A stretch of 64,000 nucleotides of DNA from JBCFBK01 sp038562555 (GTDB lineage: Bacteria > Bacteroidota > Bacteroidia > Bacteroidales > Prolixibacteraceae). The position numbers and the translations under genes are program-made. Below are positions 61,986-64,000 of this stretch, in pieces. Below the pieces are notes generated by a model, which saw only the letters and a list, made by a program, of their open reading frames with translations, was not told the DNA's origin and did no database searches. Numbering within the stretch: position 1 is the first letter of the stretch; the number at the start of each line of letters is the position of its first letter. Location: NCBI GenBank assembly GCA_038562555.1, contig JBCFBK010000024.1, positions 10,795 to 74,794 of the forward strand. The letters are read 5' to 3'.

Positions 61986-62591
61986 TTGCCTGAAGACCGT
62001 ATTCATATAAGCCGGGATGTCGCAGTGCAGCTCATGAAAGGGAGCCGGCCGGCATTCAATCAGATTTTTAGCCGGTATCACCAAAAATTATACTTTTTCT
62101 CGCTGGGGTATCTCAAATCAGAAAGGGACGCAGAGGAAATCGTTCAGGAAACCTTCATCAAACTTTGGGAACGGCGGCAGGATCTTAAGCCCGAATTGTC
62201 GATACAGGCCTATCTCTTTCAAATAGCGTTTAACTTTATACGCAAACGGATGATCCGAACGATCAGGGAAGATGAGTTCCGTCATGACCTGGCCGGTGAG
62301 CTGGCCGATTTTGACGACCATACCGCCAATACCCTCAATTATCATTTCCTGCTCGAACACATCAGCCAACTGATCAGTGAACTGCCTCCCCGGCAGAAAC
62401 AAATCCTGGAACTTCGGAAACTGGAGGATTATTCGGTGAAGGAAATCGCTGAAATGCTCGGTTTGTCGATAAAAACCATCGAAGCTCACTTAACTGCCGC
62501 CCTGAAATTTCTGAAAGAAAAACTCCAGGCCGAAGATCCCGACAAACTGGTGTTGCTGGCTTTATTTTGCAGGGAAGCTCCTGCCCAGTGA
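61986..62591 (+). CDS. ECF-type RNA polymerase sigma factor
   Basis: 201 aa. The TTG at 61986 is the most likely start; ATG at residue 17 would trim region 2. Sigma region 2 (FNQIFSRYHQKLYFFSLGYL, EEIVQETFIKLWERR) and region 4 (LPPRQKQILELRKLEDYSVK, IKTIEAHLTAAL). It precedes a FecR anti-sigma gene, the usual FecI/FecR-like pair controlling outer-membrane uptake genes. Confidence 0.95.
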   Translation: MPEDRIHISRDVAVQLMKGSRPAFNQIFSRYHQKLYFFSLGYLKSERDAEEIVQETFIKLWERRQDLKPELSIQAYLFQIAFNFIRKRMIRTIREDEFRHDLAGELADFDDHTANTLNYHFLLEHISQLISELPPRQKQILELRKLEDYSVKEIAEMLGLSIKTIEAHLTAALKFLKEKLQAEDPDKLVLLALFCREAPAQ

Positions 62592-62705
62592 CTTCATTCC
62601 CAGGCAGACCGGAATCTCAGCCATAAAACAGAAGAGAAAAAATATTTTTCATTGACTAAGGGTAATTTCTTTGTGGGGGATATTACTTACAAAGGCAGTT
62701 AAAAA

Positions 62706-63737
62706 ATGGACGATAAACTTAACTTACTGAAACGCTTTTTCCGCAACCGGTATTCACGTAACGATTATCAGCAACTGAAAAAAATGCTCGTGGCCCAGGA
62801 TCACGAACTGGCTGAGCTGATGCAAAAGCATTGGGTTGAATTTAACCCTGACGCATCGCAGCAATATCAAGACTTGTCAGGGGTCTTTGCAGCGGTCAAC
62901 CGCCGGCTCGATCAAAACAAACCAACACCTGTATTCAACCGGATCGCGAAAACCTGGTCGCGCGTTGCAGCAATCCTGTTGCTGCCCGGGCTGGTCGTCT
63001 CCTGCTTATTTTATCTTCAATTCAGCCATTACCGTTCGCAGCAAGACGTCTACGTGGAAGTGGTATCTCCGGCAGGATCGCGCACATCGCTCAATCTGCC
63101 CGACGGATCGACCGTATGGCTGAACGGGGATTCCCGCATCCGATATCCGGCTGTTTTTAAAGACCGAAAGGTAGAAGTAAGCGGAGAAGCTTTTTTTAAG
63201 GTCCGGAGCAATCCCGAAAATCCGTTTTTGGTGGGCGCAGACCGTGTCTATGTCCAGGCAACGGGCACTGAGTTTGGCGTGCTGGCTTATCCCGATGAGC
63301 AAAATGTGAGTGTTATTTTAAAGGAAGGCCGCGTGGCGGTCATGGACAGCGGACAGACGAACCTTCAGGCAATGGAGCCAGGGCACCGCTACAACTACGA
63401 CAGGAACTCGGGTAGCGGCAAATATCAGGAAATAAATACCGTGAGCTATGCCGGGTGGATCGATGGCAGGCTCGTATTCGAAAATGCAGACATGGAAGAG
63501 GTCGTTAAGCGGATGGAACATTGGTACGGCGTAAACATCGAGGTCACAGACCAGAACTTATTGCAGCTCCATTTTAAAGCCACCTTCATCAACGAAAGCG
63601 TTGAAGAAGCATTAAAATTGCTCCAGTCGACCGCGACCTTTAATTACCGGTTCATCGAACGGGAAATCAGAGCGGATGGAACAGCCGGGCCGGCGAAAAT
63701 AGTGATTAGCCGGGAGAAACAAGAGAAGAAGTCGTAA
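62706..63737 (+). CDS. FecR-family anti-sigma factor
   Basis: 343 aa. Cytoplasmic N-terminal part, one membrane helix (about 88-108, VAAILLLPGLVVSCLFYLQF), periplasmic FecR domain (LNLPDGSTVWLNGDSRIRYP, VSGEAFFKV) and a C-terminal DUF4974-type domain (VVKRMEHWYGVNIEV). It transmits an outer-membrane signal to the sigma factor encoded 115 bp upstream. The last codons EKKS and stop are in a GTCGTAA word repeat. Confidence 0.95.
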   Translation: MDDKLNLLKRFFRNRYSRNDYQQLKKMLVAQDHELAELMQKHWVEFNPDASQQYQDLSGVFAAVNRRLDQNKPTPVFNRIAKTWSRVAAILLLPGLVVSCLFYLQFSHYRSQQDVYVEVVSPAGSRTSLNLPDGSTVWLNGDSRIRYPAVFKDRKVEVSGEAFFKVRSNPENPFLVGADRVYVQATGTEFGVLAYPDEQNVSVILKEGRVAVMDSGQTNLQAMEPGHRYNYDRNSGSGKYQEINTVSYAGWIDGRLVFENADMEEVVKRMEHWYGVNIEVTDQNLLQLHFKATFINESVEEALKLLQSTATFNYRFIEREIRADGTAGPAKIVISREKQEKKS

Positions 63738-63874
63738 GTCGTAAGACCGGGAAGAAGCTATTAGCTTTTAGCTATTAGCTATTAGCTGTTAGCTTTTAGT
63801 AAGAATGAAAATCCGGTTACCTTGCCACCGTTCTCCGGTTTCCACCATGCGCCATGCGCTGTGCGCTGTGCTAT
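63728..63874. repeat. Intergenic word repeat, tract O (full-syntax copy)
   Basis: Words in order: GTCGTAA x2 (63731-63745), TAGCTRT units (63758-63795), linker TAGTAAGAATGAAAAT, TTACCTTGCCACCG, TTCTCCGGTTTCCACC, GCGCCATGCGCTGTGCGCTG. Same order as tract F 38 kb away. Confidence 0.85.
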
Positions 63875-63882
63875 AAATAAAA

Positions 63883-63913
63883 ATCAGGAAAGCGATTGCA
63901 GCGCTTCCCTGAT
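63883..63913 (+). other. Hairpin upstream of the right-edge gene
   Basis: 12-bp stem with one mismatch (ATCAGGAAAGCG with CGCTTCCCTGAT, loop ATTGCAG). No T-tract on the plus strand; on the minus strand an AT-rich run follows. Possible attenuator or 5' leader structure of the next gene. Confidence 0.45.
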
Positions 63914-63959
63914 CAAGATAGAGTTAACGTGTTATTTAACCCTTAAACAGTTCAAATTT

Positions 63960-64000
63960 ATGAAAAAAAAACAAACAGACGGGGTATGGGCGAGCCATAT
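63960..64000 (+). CDS. 5' end of the gene after the sigma/FecR pair (partial)
   Basis: Only 13 codons are visible (MKKKQTDGVWASH), cut by the window end. After an ECF sigma/FecR pair the expected product is a SusC/TonB-dependent outer membrane receptor, but nothing visible proves it. Confidence 0.4.
   Translation, partial: MKKKQTDGVWASH

Noticed and set aside
62118..62489. Antisense frame in the sigma factor gene
   Set aside because: Mirrors the conserved ECF sigma coding sequence and has no own features.

Overview
The window looks like chromosomal DNA of a Bacteroidota bacterium, probably in the Bacteroidales/Marinilabiliales range (lower confidence). The reasons are -7 promoter boxes of the TAnnTTTG type ahead of several genes, an UpxY/NusG-like capsule antiterminator, a bifunctional fucokinase/GDP-fucose pyrophosphorylase, an ECF sigma/FecR pair, head-GIN (DUF2807), DUF1080 and DUF6807 proteins, an F-type ATP synthase cluster without atpD/atpC, and the rplM-rpsI-rpsB-tsf order. 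I saw no tRNA, rRNA, CRISPR array, integrase or transposase gene.

Left end (1-8.2 kb). A first polysaccharide-export locus runs leftward: an UpxY-like antiterminator behind a leader of about 300 nt, a stand-alone degenerate tyrosine-kinase-like ATPase, a Wza-type lipoprotein, and a Wzc-type protein cut by the window edge. Two nearly identical ops/JUMPstart-like elements lie in its leaders. Divergent from it are two tandem WecA/TagO-type phosphoglycosyltransferases, then an OmpA-family protein.

8.4-12.1 kb: the fucose-salvage enzyme FKP and the UMP kinase gene pyrH, divergent, with a perfect 18-bp inverted repeat between them.

12.3-34.7 kb: a complete leftward Wzx/Wzy-type capsule or exopolysaccharide operon. 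In transcription order it has a GT-B glycosyltransferase, Wza, Wzc, Wzx, Wzy, a GT4, a UDP-sugar dehydrogenase, a 4-epimerase, a deacetylase, a GT4, an initiating sugar transferase, an aminotransferase, a formyltransferase-like/GINT1-like fusion, a beta-helix lipoprotein, a GT4, a GNAT acetyltransferase and a CapD-type 4,6-dehydratase. The enzymes suggest a repeat unit with an N-acetylhexosaminuronic acid and a 4-amino-4,6-dideoxy sugar at the reducing end.

34.8-46.3 kb: an MFS exporter, a secreted Gfo/Idh/MocA oxidoreductase with a DUF6807 partner, then housekeeping genes (frr, PHP phosphatase, dxs, histidine kinase, DUF177-rpmF, fabH, MaoC hydratase). 46.5-52.7 kb: bactofilin overlapping an AtpI/AtpZ-like gene, then atpB-E-F-H-A-G. 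52.7-53.3 kb: a 600-bp MITE-like element with long terminal inverted repeats. 53.3-56.0 kb: tsf, rpsB, rpsI, rplM (leftward). 56.4-64 kb: DNA-3-methyladenine glycosylase, two head-GIN proteins, an S41 protease, a double-DUF1080 lipoprotein, and an ECF sigma/FecR pair leading to a cut gene at the right edge.

The most unusual feature is a family of intergenic word repeats: tracts of 60-180 bp built from a small set of 7-9-bp near-tandem units (GTCGTAA, TAGCTRT, CTTGTTAC, GTTGCAGG, GGAGACCG, CTTGATACT, GCGCTGT). They recur between genes across most of the window, sometimes in the same order, and in several cases supply the last codons and the stop codon of the neighbouring gene.
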